A stretch of DNA of 64,000 bases from JAWKWH01 sp965204295 (GTDB taxonomy: Bacteria > Pseudomonadota > Alphaproteobacteria > Rhizobiales > Rhizobiaceae): the NCBI GenBank assembly GCA_965204295.1, contig OZ241973.1:372001-436000 (forward strand), read 5' to 3'. Position numbers and translations under genes: made by a program. Of the stretch, positions 43,422 to 55,551 are shown one piece after another (position 1 is the first letter of the stretch; the number at the start of each line of letters is the position of its first letter). The notes under the pieces were generated by a model. That model did no database searches. It saw only the letters and a list, made by a program, of their open reading frames with translations, and was not told where the DNA came from.

Positions 43422-44168
43422 CTAATGCTCCAGCAGCGTCGCGCCGAGGATCGCACCGGGCGAGCCTTTCTTGCCGACCACCTGCAAAATCACCGCGCAG
43501 CCGCCATCGCCACGCTTGGAAATCTCGCTCATCGGCAGTTCGTAGCGTATCGCTTCGCCATGCCACATGCCGGCCGTCTGGATGCCGGTTACGATATTGG
43601 CATAGGTAATCGTTTTGCCGCGATTTTCGCCCCGGTCGATCTTCACATCCTTGGCTTTGTCGAAATAAACCAGAACCAGATGCGCGGCGCCAAGCGAGGC
43701 GGCGTCGCCATTGTCCGCCCGGATGATCAGGCTGTCGCCATTTTCCTCCACCGCGATCTCAACGGGAAGCGCTTCGCCACTCGCCGCCATGCGGCTGAGG
43801 TGCCCGTCGATCGAACGCCGGTCACCGCCATTGAGATGCAGTCGGCCGTTCACCACCGCCTGCGGCGTATAGACCGAGCGTCGGGAAAATGTGCGCGCAT
43901 AGCCATATTGCCGTTCGGTGTATTCCGCGCTGCCGAGCGTATCCTTCCAGCCGAGATAGTCCCAATAATCGACATGGTAGCCCAGCGCGATCACGTTGCC
44001 TTCATCGGCGAGGTCCGCAAGCACCTTGTCCGCCGGGGGGCAGGAATTACAGCCCTGACTGGTGAACAGTTCAACGACGCCGGAAACCTGTTTCGCCTGT
44101 CCGGCAGCGGCCGGTCCGGAGGCGACCAGCGCCAGAATAGCTGCCGACATCAACAATTGCCTGATCAC
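43422..44168 (-). CDS. DUF1223 secreted thioredoxin-like protein
   Basis: The 248-residue protein begins with a signal peptide (IRQLLMSAAILALVASGPAA), then VVELFTSQGCNSCPPADKVL with a CNSC redox-type motif, ALGYHVDYWDYLGWKD and YTPQAVVNG, all typical of DUF1223. I use GTG 44168, which has GGAGA upstream, rather than ATG 44246. Likely periplasmic. Its redox role is inferred from the CxxC motif. Confidence 0.88.
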   Translation of the reverse strand: MIRQLLMSAAILALVASGPAAAGQAKQVSGVVELFTSQGCNSCPPADKVLADLADEGNVIALGYHVDYWDYLGWKDTLGSAEYTERQYGYARTFSRRSVYTPQAVVNGRLHLNGGDRRSIDGHLSRMAASGEALPVEIAVEENGDSLIIRADNGDAASLGAAHLVLVYFDKAKDVKIDRGENRGKTITYANIVTGIQTAGMWHGEAIRYELPMSEISKRGDGGCAVILQVVGKKGSPGAILGATLLEH

Positions 44169-44339
44169 ATTTGGTCTCCACGCATGTTTTTTCGTTTCCG
44201 GCGGCCAGGCCCCGGCACACCGAAGGTTAGATACGCCCGGCGCCAATCAATCGCCAGTCAACTAGGCGTGAAACCGGCCCTATGCGCCGGCCCGGTGCGC
44301 AAGGATGGCCGTCATCCCCGCCTTTCAACCATCAAACCG

Positions 44340-47033
<2,694 letters not shown>

Positions 47034-47505
47034 GCGCCACCTCTTTTCGTCTGTGCACCGAACAGGGAACGGACGCCTGCGGCACCGGGCGGAAACCGCC
47101 CCGGAACACGCGATAGGTGCGGGTGCGACCATTTCCGCTGTCCGGTCCCGGTTGTCCTCGGGGAGAGTGCAACACGTGGGTTCGGCGCAAAAATCATGCG
47201 TTTCCATGGCCGGCCGCCAGCATGGTTGCGGGAGTTATAGGGGAGATGGAATCGAAACGCCAGTAGGACCTTCAGGTCATTGGGCGCTCATTTCGCCGCC
47301 TCGACGGGCATGGGCCGTTCGAACGGGAGGTCATGCACGAATCGAATGTTCAGGCTCTTTGACGAAAACCGGCGCGAACCGGTTCGACAGCCGTCGCCAA
47401 GGCCATGTCAATCGGAAACGCCCGCGCCGCGCCATAATCGGGCGCGGCGTCGATAATCTCTGGCGGCGAGACGGAATTGAAATAGGACCGCCTCGGCCGG
47501 TTGCG
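47034..47505. other. Intergenic region acnA / BCCT gene
   Basis: These 472 bp lie between two minus-strand genes. They contain the BCCT 3' stem-loop at 47425-47449. A weak minus-strand -10-like TATAAC at about 47235-47240 could serve acnA with a leader of about 200 nt. I see no gene; long plus-strand ORFs here are antisense artefacts. Confidence 0.5.
47425..47449 (-). terminator. Stem-loop downstream of the BCCT gene
   Basis: CGCCGCGCC and GGCGCGGCG form a perfect 9-bp stem around a 7-nt ATAATCG loop, 56 bp past the BCCT stop. The following transcript strand has only a short U stretch. Confidence 0.55.
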
Positions 47506-49086
47506 CTATCGCTCTTCCGTCCGCAGCGCCTTGTAGACCGTATAGCACATCAGCAGGACGACGATGGTGAACGGGATACCCGTCGATACCGCCGCGCCCT
47601 GAAGCGCCGTCAGTCCGCCGCCGAGCAGCAGCGCGATGGCGACCAGTCCTTCAAGCGTGCACCAGAACACACGCTGGACCACCGGCGCGTCCATCTTGCC
47701 GCCGGCCGTGATCGTGTCGATCACCAGCGAACCGCTATCCGACGAGGTGACGAAGAATATCACGATCAGAACCAGTGCGACTGGCGCCACAACCGCGTAA
47801 AGCGGCAGTTCTTGCAGGAAGCCGAACAGCGCCATCTCGGGCCGGTAGGCGTCGATCACGTTGGCCTTGACGACCTCGGCCCCGCCCTCGTTCAGCATAT
47901 CGATGGCGCCGCCGCCGAAAGTCGACATCCAGAGCGCACAGACAAGCGTCGGCGCGATCAGCGCGCAGAGCACGAATTCACGCACCGTACGGCCCTTGGA
48001 GATACGGGCGATGAACATGCCCACAAATGGCGACCAGGCGATCCACCAGGCCCAATAGAAGGTGGTCCAGCCGTGGAAAAAGCTCGTGTCCGTGCGCCCG
48101 AACGGATTCGAGAGCGCCGGCAGCAAAGCCACATAATCCACCATCACCGAGAAATAGCGCGTGATCGCCACGCCCACCCCAGTTACGAACAGCACGAAGA
48201 GGAACAGGCAAACCGCCATGATCATGTTGATCTCCGACAATCGCTTGACGCCCTTGTCCATGCCCATCAGCACCGAACCCAGGGCGATCGCGGTGATGCC
48301 GATGATCAGAATCACGGTCACCGCGGGTGTCGCTGCGATCCCGAAGACCTCGTTCAGGCCCGCCGCGACCTGCTGCGCGCCGAGGCCGAGCGAGGTGGTC
48401 AGACCGAAAAGCGTGGCAAAGACCGCCAGCGTGTCGATAAGGTGGCCCCACCAGCCCCATATCCGTTCGCCCAGGATCGGGTAGAAGGCCGAGCGCAGGG
48501 TCATCGGAAGGCCCTTGTTATAGGCGAAGATCGCCAGCGTCAGGCCGACCACGGCGTAGACGCACCACCCCCCCAGACCCCAATGGTGGATCGTTCCGAC
48601 CACCCCGATATATTCGTTGCCAGGCTCATTGATATTGATGCCGAGCGGACGCGCGTTTCCGCCCTCGGAGAAGTTGTAATAGGTTGGTTCCAGCACGCCG
48701 AAGAACAGAAGGCCAATGCCGATTCCGGCGGCGAACATCATCGCGATCCAGCCTGAATAGGAATAGTCCGGCCTGGCGTCCTTGCCGCCGATCCGGACCG
48801 AACCCACGGGCAGAAAGATCAGCACCAGGCAGAATATCAGCATGATGTCGACCGAAATGACCAGGAACCAGTCGAATTCGCTGGTCAGAAACGGCCTGAG
48901 CCAGCCGAAAAATTCCGCCGAGCGCTCCTGGAACAGCAATGCGAACACCACGAAAAGGATTATGACCCCGGACGAGATCACGAAGACGGGGTTGTGGATA
49001 TCCAGCCCGAAGGGCCGAATATTGTCGCTCCCCATTTCATAGTCGGTGATCTGTTCGGGACCGGCATTCTCGTCTGCAAATGTCAT
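47506..49086 (-). CDS. BCCT family betaine/carnitine/choline transporter
   Basis: The 526-residue transporter from MTFADENAGPEQITD has twelve predicted membrane segments. It carries the BCCT hallmarks GWIAMMFAAGIGIGLLFFG, VGTIHHWGLGGWCVYAVVG, WAWWIAWSPFVGMFIARISK and FFVTSSDSGSLVIDT. It imports quaternary amines for osmoprotection or as nutrients. ATG 49086 follows GAGGAGGGAAG. The C-terminal tail is short, which suggests no strong osmosensory domain. Confidence 0.94.
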   Translation of the reverse strand: MTFADENAGPEQITDYEMGSDNIRPFGLDIHNPVFVISSGVIILFVVFALLFQERSAEFFGWLRPFLTSEFDWFLVISVDIMLIFCLVLIFLPVGSVRIGGKDARPDYSYSGWIAMMFAAGIGIGLLFFGVLEPTYYNFSEGGNARPLGININEPGNEYIGVVGTIHHWGLGGWCVYAVVGLTLAIFAYNKGLPMTLRSAFYPILGERIWGWWGHLIDTLAVFATLFGLTTSLGLGAQQVAAGLNEVFGIAATPAVTVILIIGITAIALGSVLMGMDKGVKRLSEINMIMAVCLFLFVLFVTGVGVAITRYFSVMVDYVALLPALSNPFGRTDTSFFHGWTTFYWAWWIAWSPFVGMFIARISKGRTVREFVLCALIAPTLVCALWMSTFGGGAIDMLNEGGAEVVKANVIDAYRPEMALFGFLQELPLYAVVAPVALVLIVIFFVTSSDSGSLVIDTITAGGKMDAPVVQRVFWCTLEGLVAIALLLGGGLTALQGAAVSTGIPFTIVVLLMCYTVYKALRTEER

Positions 49087-49411
49087 GACTTCCCTCCTCT
49101 GGTCGTCATGAGTTTCCGGAGCCGCGGTTGTTGGTCCGCAGTTCAACAATCTCATCGGATCCGGCAGACGACCGTAAGAACGTTAGCAAACTCTGACAAC
49201 TTTGTCACCGAACGGTTATCTGCGACTCATTCTTACTTGTTTGCGGCAGGTCCGCGGTACTGTCGCAAACCGATCGACCGATGTTGTCTCACCTCGATAA
49301 ACGTTCACGCAAGCGCCAAGCGCGCCCGCGCCCGGCCTTAAAAACACTCCATGCCTCACCATTCGAAACAACCATGCTATAGGCTTTCCCGCGCGAATCG
49401 GGGACCGTTCC
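49087..49411. other. Divergent intergenic region BCCT / ccmA
   Basis: These 325 bp should carry the promoters of both flanking transcription units. A plus-strand TATAGG near 49379 before ccmA is the only -10-like element I see, and its -35 is weak. No gene or repeat recognised. Confidence 0.4.
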
Positions 49412-50017
49412 ATGCAACTCATCGCCAATAATCTGGCTGCCGAGCGTTGCGGCGAAATCATCGTTCGGAACGTGTCGTTTTCGCTTGGAAGAGGAGACGC
49501 ATTGATTATTACCGGGCCCAATGGAGCGGGCAAATCGACATTGCTGCGCGTTATCGCGGGGCTTTTGCCGTCAGCGGGAGGCGTGGTCCGGTTGGATGGC
49601 GCCGGCAAGGACGACGGGCTTGCCGCATCCAGCCATTATCTTGGCCACGACAATGCGATGAAGCCGGCGCTGACGGTCTCGGAGAATCTGGTCTGCTGGC
49701 GGCGATTTCTCGAAGAACCGCATCTGTCCGTTGACGAGGCGCTGGAGACGGTCGGGTTGGAAGCCGCCAGAAACCTGCCTTTCGGCTATCTCTCCGCCGG
49801 GCAGCGTCGCCGCGTCGCCCTATGCCGGCTTCTGGTCTCATACCGGCCCGTCTGGCTGCTCGATGAACCGACAACCGGGCTCGACGCTGATTCGGAGGCC
49901 GGTCTTGCCGCATTGATGACCGCGCATCTTGAGGAGAACGGCATCATCTGCGCGGCCACCCACCGGTCATTGGGATTCGACAGAGCAAAAGAACTTGATT
50001 TGGAGTTGCGCCATTGA
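49412..50017 (+). CDS. ccmA: Cytochrome c maturation ATPase CcmA
   Basis: The 201-residue ATPase has Walker A GPNGAGKST, signature LSAGQRRRVAL and Walker B WLLDEPTTGLD. The short length and the following ccmBCDG order identify CcmA, which powers release of holo-CcmE during c-type cytochrome assembly at the inner membrane. The stop overlaps ccmB by 4 bp. Confidence 0.96.
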   Translation: MQLIANNLAAERCGEIIVRNVSFSLGRGDALIITGPNGAGKSTLLRVIAGLLPSAGGVVRLDGAGKDDGLAASSHYLGHDNAMKPALTVSENLVCWRRFLEEPHLSVDEALETVGLEAARNLPFGYLSAGQRRRVALCRLLVSYRPVWLLDEPTTGLDADSEAGLAALMTAHLEENGIICAATHRSLGFDRAKELDLELRH

Positions 50018-50679
50018 CTGCCCTGTTCCTGCGCGAAGTGAGGCTTGGAATCCGCGCCGGCGGAGGGGCTTTGGTTGGCGTCTTGTTTTTTTTGGCCGTC
50101 GTCGCGGTCATTCCCTTCAGCGTCGGTCCGGACTTGAATCTGCTGTCCCGAATCGGCCCCGCGATCCTGTGGACCGGCGCATTGCTGGCTTCTTTGCTCG
50201 GCCTCGACCGGTTGTTTCAGGCGGACCGGGACGACGGTTCGCTTGATTTGATGATCATGGCGTCCGAACGCCGGATGCTGGCATTGACGGTGTTCGTCAA
50301 ATGTACGGCCCACTGGGTTGTCAGCGCCGCGCCGCTGGTCATCGCCACACCGCTTCTGGGAGTGTTCATGAATGTCGAACCGATGGGCATTGCAGCCGCC
50401 TGTCTTACACTTCTCGTCGGCACGCCGGCGATCACGTTCATTGGCGCCGCGGGCGCCGCGCTCACGGTTTCATTGCCCCGAGGCGGGCTGCTTGTCTCGG
50501 TCATTGTCCTGCCTTTGGTCATACCCGTGCTGATATTCGGCGTTGCGGCCACACGCGGAGCGGTCGCCGATCCCGATCCCTTCCTGCCGCCGTTTCTGAT
50601 ATTGGCCGCGCTCACGTTGTTTTTTGCCGTGATCGGCCCGATCGCGGCCGCGGCGACCCTGAAGCATTCATCGGACTGA
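50014..50679 (+). CDS. ccmB: Cytochrome c maturation permease CcmB
   Basis: The 221-residue protein starts FLREVRLGIRAGGGALVGVL, followed by six membrane segments and the conserved FQADRDDGSLDLMI loop. It partners with CcmA and CcmC. The TTG start (50014) overlaps the ccmA stop. Confidence 0.96.
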   Translation: MTALFLREVRLGIRAGGGALVGVLFFLAVVAVIPFSVGPDLNLLSRIGPAILWTGALLASLLGLDRLFQADRDDGSLDLMIMASERRMLALTVFVKCTAHWVVSAAPLVIATPLLGVFMNVEPMGIAAACLTLLVGTPAITFIGAAGAALTVSLPRGGLLVSVIVLPLVIPVLIFGVAATRGAVADPDPFLPPFLILAALTLFFAVIGPIAAAATLKHSSD

Positions 50680-50751
50680 TCGGAATAAATCCCGCGTGAT
50701 GCCGCGTTGGTGTTCATTGCCGCTCCTCTATCGAAGGGCTAAATAGTCGCC

Positions 50752-51519
50752 ATGGCCGATGCATCCGCCCAGCAATCGCTTGTCGCCGAGTTCGCCAATC
50801 CGGCGCGTTTCGTCGGCTTTGCCGATTTTGTGACGCCCTGGCTTGGCGGCTTGTCGGCGGTTCTGATCGCCGTCGGCCTTTGGATGGGCTTCGCCGCGCC
50901 GGAAGATTACCAACAGGGCGTCACCGTGCGCATCATGTACATCCATGTGCCCTTCGCCTGGTTGGCGATGATGGTGTGGGGTGTCATGACCCTGTCCGCG
51001 CTGGGCGCTCTGGTATGGCGTCATCCCGTCGCGGACGTGTCCATCAAGGCCGCCGCCCCGATCGGCGCCGTATTCACGATGCTGGCGCTGATTACCGGCT
51101 CGGTCTGGGGCAAACCCATGTGGGGCGCCTGGTGGGTGTGGGATGCGCGGCTGACATCCGTGTTCGTCCTGTTTATCATGTATCTTGGACTGATCGCGCT
51201 GACCCGCGCCTTCGACGAGCCGCGGAAAGCCGCCCGCGCCGCCGCGGTCCTGGTGTTGATCGGCTCCATAAATCTCCCGATCATCAAGTTTTCGGTGGAT
51301 TGGTGGAACACGCTGCATCAGCCGGCTTCCGTCGTTCGTCTCGACGGACCGACCATTCATCCAAGCCTGCTGTGGCCCTTGCTGGTCAGCGCGCTGGGTT
51401 TCACATGCCTGTTTTTCACCATGCATCTGGCCGCCATGCGGACCGAGATACGGCGCCGCAGGATCGCGTCCATGCGCAGGCTTGCCGCGCGCCGGGCCGA
51501 CCGCGGGGGAGCGGCATGA
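50752..51519 (+). CDS. ccmC: Heme-handling protein CcmC
   Basis: The 255-residue membrane protein has the heme-binding WWD segment WGKPMWGAWWVWDARLTS and flanking histidines in YIHVPFAW and LHQPAS. It loads heme onto CcmE. It follows ccmB after 72 bp and overlaps ccmD by 4 bp. Confidence 0.97.
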   Translation: MADASAQQSLVAEFANPARFVGFADFVTPWLGGLSAVLIAVGLWMGFAAPEDYQQGVTVRIMYIHVPFAWLAMMVWGVMTLSALGALVWRHPVADVSIKAAAPIGAVFTMLALITGSVWGKPMWGAWWVWDARLTSVFVLFIMYLGLIALTRAFDEPRKAARAAAVLVLIGSINLPIIKFSVDWWNTLHQPASVVRLDGPTIHPSLLWPLLVSALGFTCLFFTMHLAAMRTEIRRRRIASMRRLAARRADRGGAA

Positions 51520-51686
51520 CCCATATGTTTTTCGTTTCCGTCGCGTATGGCGCTTCGCTTTTTGCGCTTTGCGGCCTCCTCATCTGGATTGTCGCCGATC
51601 ACCGCGCACGCAAACGCGAGCTGGCGGAACTTGAACGAAGCGGCATTCGCCCTCGCGCCGACAATCGGGCGGAACCCGGGGCATGA
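51516..51686 (+). CDS. ccmD: Heme exporter protein CcmD
   Basis: The 56-residue protein reads FFVSVAYGASLFALCGLLIW, then RARKRELAELERSGIRPR. One membrane helix with a basic cytoplasmic tail is the CcmD pattern. It bridges CcmAB and CcmC. Its ATG overlaps the ccmC stop, and its stop overlaps the ccmG start. Confidence 0.93.
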   Translation: MTHMFFVSVAYGASLFALCGLLIWIVADHRARKRELAELERSGIRPRADNRAEPGA

Positions 51687-52273
51687 GCGCGGACGCGGAC
51701 AAATCGCGACCGGCCAGATCCGCCGGGCGCTGGATCGTCTTCCTGCCGCTCGCCATATTTCTGGCGCTGGCCGGCGTGTTCCTCGTCATGCTTCTTGCGG
51801 GACGGGATACGTCAACCGTTCCTTCCGCGCTGATCGGACAATCCGCGCCGAAAACAGACCTGCCTCCACTTGATCCGGGTCTATCCGCCGGACTCGGGAC
51901 GGAAAACCTTGCCGGTAATGTCACTCTGGTGAATATCTGGGCATCCTGGTGTGCGCCCTGCCGGCAGGAACATCCCCTGTTGATGGAACTCGCGGGGGAC
52001 AAGCGTTTCGTCATCGCGGGTTTCAATTACAAGGACGAACCGGGCAATGCCCGAAAATTCCTGTCTGAACTGGGTAATCCCTACCGGATCGTCGGAACCG
52101 ATCCTTCCGGGCGAACGGCGATCGATTGGGGTGTGTACGGCGTGCCCGAGACTTTCCTGGTCGATCGTGAAGGCGTCATCCGGCTGAAACACGTCGGTCC
52201 GCTGACGCCGGATGCGGTGCGAACGGTGTTGATGCCAGCGATTGAAAAGGCGCTCGGCGGAGACGGCGAATGA
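51683..52273 (+). CDS. ccmG: Thiol:disulfide interchange protein CcmG/DsbE
   Basis: The 196-residue protein has an N-terminal membrane anchor and a periplasmic thioredoxin fold with the reductive motif WASWCAPCRQEHP and the GVYGVPETFLVD loop. It keeps apocytochrome CxxCH cysteines reduced. The end overlaps the ATG of a decayed SDR gene by 4 bp, so that gene was once in this operon. Confidence 0.96.
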   Translation: MSADADKSRPARSAGRWIVFLPLAIFLALAGVFLVMLLAGRDTSTVPSALIGQSAPKTDLPPLDPGLSAGLGTENLAGNVTLVNIWASWCAPCRQEHPLLMELAGDKRFVIAGFNYKDEPGNARKFLSELGNPYRIVGTDPSGRTAIDWGVYGVPETFLVDREGVIRLKHVGPLTPDAVRTVLMPAIEKALGGDGE

Positions 52274-52917
52274 AACGGGCCCTTGTCACCGGGGCAAATC
52301 GCGGTATCGGTCTGGCGATCGCCAAGGGCTGAAGGCCGAAGGCCTGGACGTGGTGGCCAGGGCCCGCACCGCGGGCCGGGCGGCGACCGAGAAAATCGGC
52401 TGCGCGTCGGTCGGGCTCGACGTGAGCGAGCGAAAGCCGATCAATCGGGCCGTTCGATATTCTGATCAACAATGCCGACGTCCTGTTTAACGAGCTTATG
52501 CTCGACAGTCCCGAACATTTCGCCGAATCCATGGCGGTCATGGTCGCCGGCCCCTACATGCTTGTCAACGCGTGCGCGCTCGCAATGAAAGCAGCCGATT
52601 ATGGCCGCATCGTCAATGTTTCTTCAGGTTGGGGCAGTTTCGCCGAAGGGCTTGGCGGCCCGGGCGCCTACGGTGTCGCAAAGGCCGCCCTCAACGCTCT
52701 GACTTTGGCGCTCTCGCGCGAACTGCCGGCATCGGTCAAGATCAACGCGACGTGTCCCGGTTGGGTCCGCACCCGCATGGGCGGCGGCGCCACGCTGTCA
52801 CCGGAAGAAGGCGCCGATACGGCCATCTGGCTGGCGACGCTGCCTGATGACGGACCGACCGGCGGATTGTTCAGGCAACGCAAAATGTCGATCCGGAACG
52901 GTTGTCGGCGATCATGA
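52270..52917 (+). pseudogene. Short-chain dehydrogenase/reductase, two frameshifts
   Basis: The start ALVTGANRGIGLAIAKG, with the NAD(P) motif TGxxxGIG, ends at a stop 60 bp in. The next frame gives LKAEGLDVVA and GCASVGLDVSE. The third gives DILINNADVLFNEL, IVNVSSGWGSF and the catalytic AYGVAKAALN (Tyr, Lys), then TCPGWVRTRMGG. Single-base losses near 52330 and 52453 explain the breaks. All catalytic residues survive, so the damage is recent or an assembly error. It overlaps ccmG. Confidence 0.8.
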
Positions 52918-53600
52918 CCGACGTGATCAGCCGCCATGACGCCCGGTTTTTTGACGGGCTCTCGCGAGCGCCGCAGACCAATGAAACTGCCCGCGCGTCC
53001 GCGCTTTACCCGGCCTGCTGGAAATCGCGCGTCTGACGGGGCTTCTCCTGTCCCTGCACGAAATCGGCACCAGCGCCGGCCTCAATCTGATGGCCGACCG
53101 ATTTGCCCACGAAATACGGCAACCTCGTCATGGGCGATCCCGACGCGGCGCGTTGCCGGCTTTGCGCGGCCACCCTCGGATCGCCCGGCGGATCGGCTGC
53201 TTCTGCGCTCATACCTCTGGCCCGATCAGCCGGAGCGGATGCGGCGGCTTGACGCCGCTATCGCCATTGCCGGGCAGATACGCTTCTCCCTGATCGCCGC
53301 GGACGCCGCCGACTATGTCGAGCAAACGCTGAAATCGCGCGAGCCGGACCGATGTCATGTGCTGTACCACTCGGTCATGTGGCAATATTTGCCGGATGAC
53401 ACGATAAGCCGGATTGAAGAATGTATTTGCTGCGGCGGGCGATGGCGCTACACGCTAATCGCCTGGCTCAGAATGGAAGGGTCGGGCGGTGTCGAACCCG
53501 ATGCAACGCTGCGGCTGACCATGTGGCCAGGGGCGGAACCCGCCGGCTGGCGCGCTGCGACTGGCGCTGCCGCCGGATCGAGTGGCTCCCGCGGAAATAG
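52915..53600 (+). pseudogene. DUF2332 protein, several frameshifts
   Basis: Fragments in different frames read HDARFFDGLSRAPQTNETAR, LLSLHEIGTSAGLNLMADRF, YGNLVMGDPDAA, LRSYLWPDQPERMRRLDAAI, HVLYHSVMWQYLPDDTIS, IAWLRMEGSGGVEPDATLRL and a final CRRIEWLPRK. This is the DUF2332 order, but at least three frame changes and some lost sequence prevent expression. The normal N-terminus is not visible. The function of DUF2332 is unknown. Confidence 0.75.
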
Positions 53601-53623
53601 ATCGCCAGGAAAAGCCTACCCGG

Positions 53624-54271
53624 CTATTTTTCGCCTGCCTCTTCAAGCGAATGCCGCATGATCAGCGGCATCTGGCTCATCATGAACAGGATGGTGACCG
53701 GCATGATGCCCCAGACCTTGAACGCCACCCAAAGGTCGGTGGAAAAATTGCGCCAGACGATCTCGTTTACCGCGGCCAGGAAGATGAAAAACAGGCCCCA
53801 ACGCAACGTCAGTTTGCGCCATCCTTCCGCATCAAGCCTGAATGCGGAATCGAACACATGACCCAACAACGACTTTTTGAAAACGAGGCCGCCGAGCAAC
53901 ACGCCCGCGAACAGCATGTTCACGATGGTCGGTTTCATCTTGATGAAGGTCTCGTCCCGCAGCCACAGCGTCAATGCTCCGAACACGAACACCACCACGC
54001 CGGAGACGAGCGGCATGATCGGCAATGTGCGGGTCAGCATCCATGATGCCGACAGCGAAACCGCCGTCGCGACCATGAACAGCGCCGTGGCGATGAACAA
54101 CGGCCCGCCGAAATCGGCCAAAGCCGGAAATCTTTCCGCCAGCCAATCGCCTTTCAGGTTGGCGAAGAAGAAAACCATCAGCGGTCCGAGTTCCAGCACC
54201 GGCCTCAACAGCGGGCCGACTTTCTTGCGCTTCGGGTCGGACGGATCGCGCTCGAAGATCGGTTCGCTCAT
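53624..54271 (-). CDS. yciB: YciB/IspZ septation-related membrane protein
   Basis: The 215-residue protein has five to six membrane segments with LLRPVLELGPLMVFFFANLK, IKMKPTIVNMLFAGVLLGGL, KLTLRWGLFFIFLAAVNEIV and WVAFKVWGIMPVTILFMMSQ, the IspZ/YciB pattern. It affects envelope integrity and cell division. The start overlaps the ftsY stop by 4 bp. Confidence 0.95.
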   Translation of the reverse strand: MSEPIFERDPSDPKRKKVGPLLRPVLELGPLMVFFFANLKGDWLAERFPALADFGGPLFIATALFMVATAVSLSASWMLTRTLPIMPLVSGVVVFVFGALTLWLRDETFIKMKPTIVNMLFAGVLLGGLVFKKSLLGHVFDSAFRLDAEGWRKLTLRWGLFFIFLAAVNEIVWRNFSTDLWVAFKVWGIMPVTILFMMSQMPLIMRHSLEEAGEK

Positions 54272-55536
54272 GCTTCCGCTCCCGTGATCGCCATGGCGAA
54301 TTCCTTTGCTTCGAACGGTTCGAGATCGGCCACCTGCTCGCCGACGCCGACAAAATAGACGGGCAATTCGTGCTTCGCCGCGATGGCCGCCAGAATACCG
54401 CCGCGCGCCGTGCCGTCCAGCTTGGTCATCACCAGACCGTTGACGCCGGCGACATTGCGAAAGATCTCCACCTGCGAAAGGGCGTTCTGCCCGGTCGACG
54501 CGTCCAGCGTCTGCAATACCGTGTGCGGCGCTTCCGCATCGAGCTTTCCGAGCACACGCACGATTTTCGCCAGTTCCTCCATCAGTTCGGTACGGTTTTG
54601 CAGCCGGCCGGCCGTATCGACGATCAACACGTCGGAGCCTGCTCGCCTGGCCTGCCCGAATGCGTCATAGGCCAATCCCGCAGCGTCGGCGCCGGGCTTC
54701 GACGACACAACCGGCGAACCGGTGCGCTCACCCCAGATTTTCAATTGCTCGATTGCCGCGGCGCGGAACGTGTCGCCGGCGGCCAGGGTTACGGACAACC
54801 CGCCTTCCTTCAGTTTGGCGGCCAGCTTGCCGATCGTCGTGGTCTTGCCTGTGCCGTTGACGCCGACAACGAGGATGACATGCGGTCTGTGCGACAGGTC
54901 GAGTCGCAGGGGTTGCGCCACGGGCCCAAGCACCTTTTCGATCTCCTCGCCCATGATCGCGCGCACTTCCTCGGCGGCGACATTCCTGCCGTAGCGGCCG
55001 GCAGCCAGCGCATCGGTGATCCGCGTCGCCGTCTCGATTCCCAGATCGGCCTGAATCAATACATCCTCGAGATCCTGCAGCGTGTCCTCATCCAACCTGC
55101 GTTTGGTGAAAATGCCCGTGATGTTGCCGGTCAGTTCCTTTGACGACCGCGACAAACCCTGTTTGAGACGCTGAAACCATTCCTTTTTCTCCGGTTCGGG
55201 TTCGGAAGGATCGTCCCCGCGCTCAAGCCACGCAACATCTTTTTCGGTCTCGTCGGGCCGCACGCCTGGCGACCCGTCAGTTTTGTCTTCCCGATCCTCG
55301 GCGCGCACATCGGCTTCGGCGGTGTCTTCCGGCGCGCCGTGCCCGGCCCGGGCGGGGTCCGGCTGTGGAGGAGACACCGCAGGGGGGAGGGGGGTCAACG
55401 CCTCTCCGGCCGCCTCGCCCATGGATCCGGCGTCGGCAGGCTCTTCCCCGGCCGTCTTTTTCGACTCTTCAGCCGGCGCCTGCTCAACCTTGTTCTCGCC
55501 GAAGGAAAAGATTTTCCTGAGGAAGCCAATTGCCAT
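54268..55536 (-). CDS. ftsY: Signal recognition particle receptor FtsY
   Basis: The 422-residue GTPase has an acidic N-terminal region (about residues 15-120) and an NG domain with G1 GVNGTGKTTTIGKLA, DTAGR and TKLDGTARGG. It receives SRP-ribosome complexes at the membrane. The gene order yciB-ftsY-mtaB-dapF fits Hyphomicrobiales. Confidence 0.97.
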   Translation of the reverse strand: MAIGFLRKIFSFGENKVEQAPAEESKKTAGEEPADAGSMGEAAGEALTPLPPAVSPPQPDPARAGHGAPEDTAEADVRAEDREDKTDGSPGVRPDETEKDVAWLERGDDPSEPEPEKKEWFQRLKQGLSRSSKELTGNITGIFTKRRLDEDTLQDLEDVLIQADLGIETATRITDALAAGRYGRNVAAEEVRAIMGEEIEKVLGPVAQPLRLDLSHRPHVILVVGVNGTGKTTTIGKLAAKLKEGGLSVTLAAGDTFRAAAIEQLKIWGERTGSPVVSSKPGADAAGLAYDAFGQARRAGSDVLIVDTAGRLQNRTELMEELAKIVRVLGKLDAEAPHTVLQTLDASTGQNALSQVEIFRNVAGVNGLVMTKLDGTARGGILAAIAAKHELPVYFVGVGEQVADLEPFEAKEFAMAITGAEA

Positions 55537-55551
55537 CAGCGTGCCGATCCC

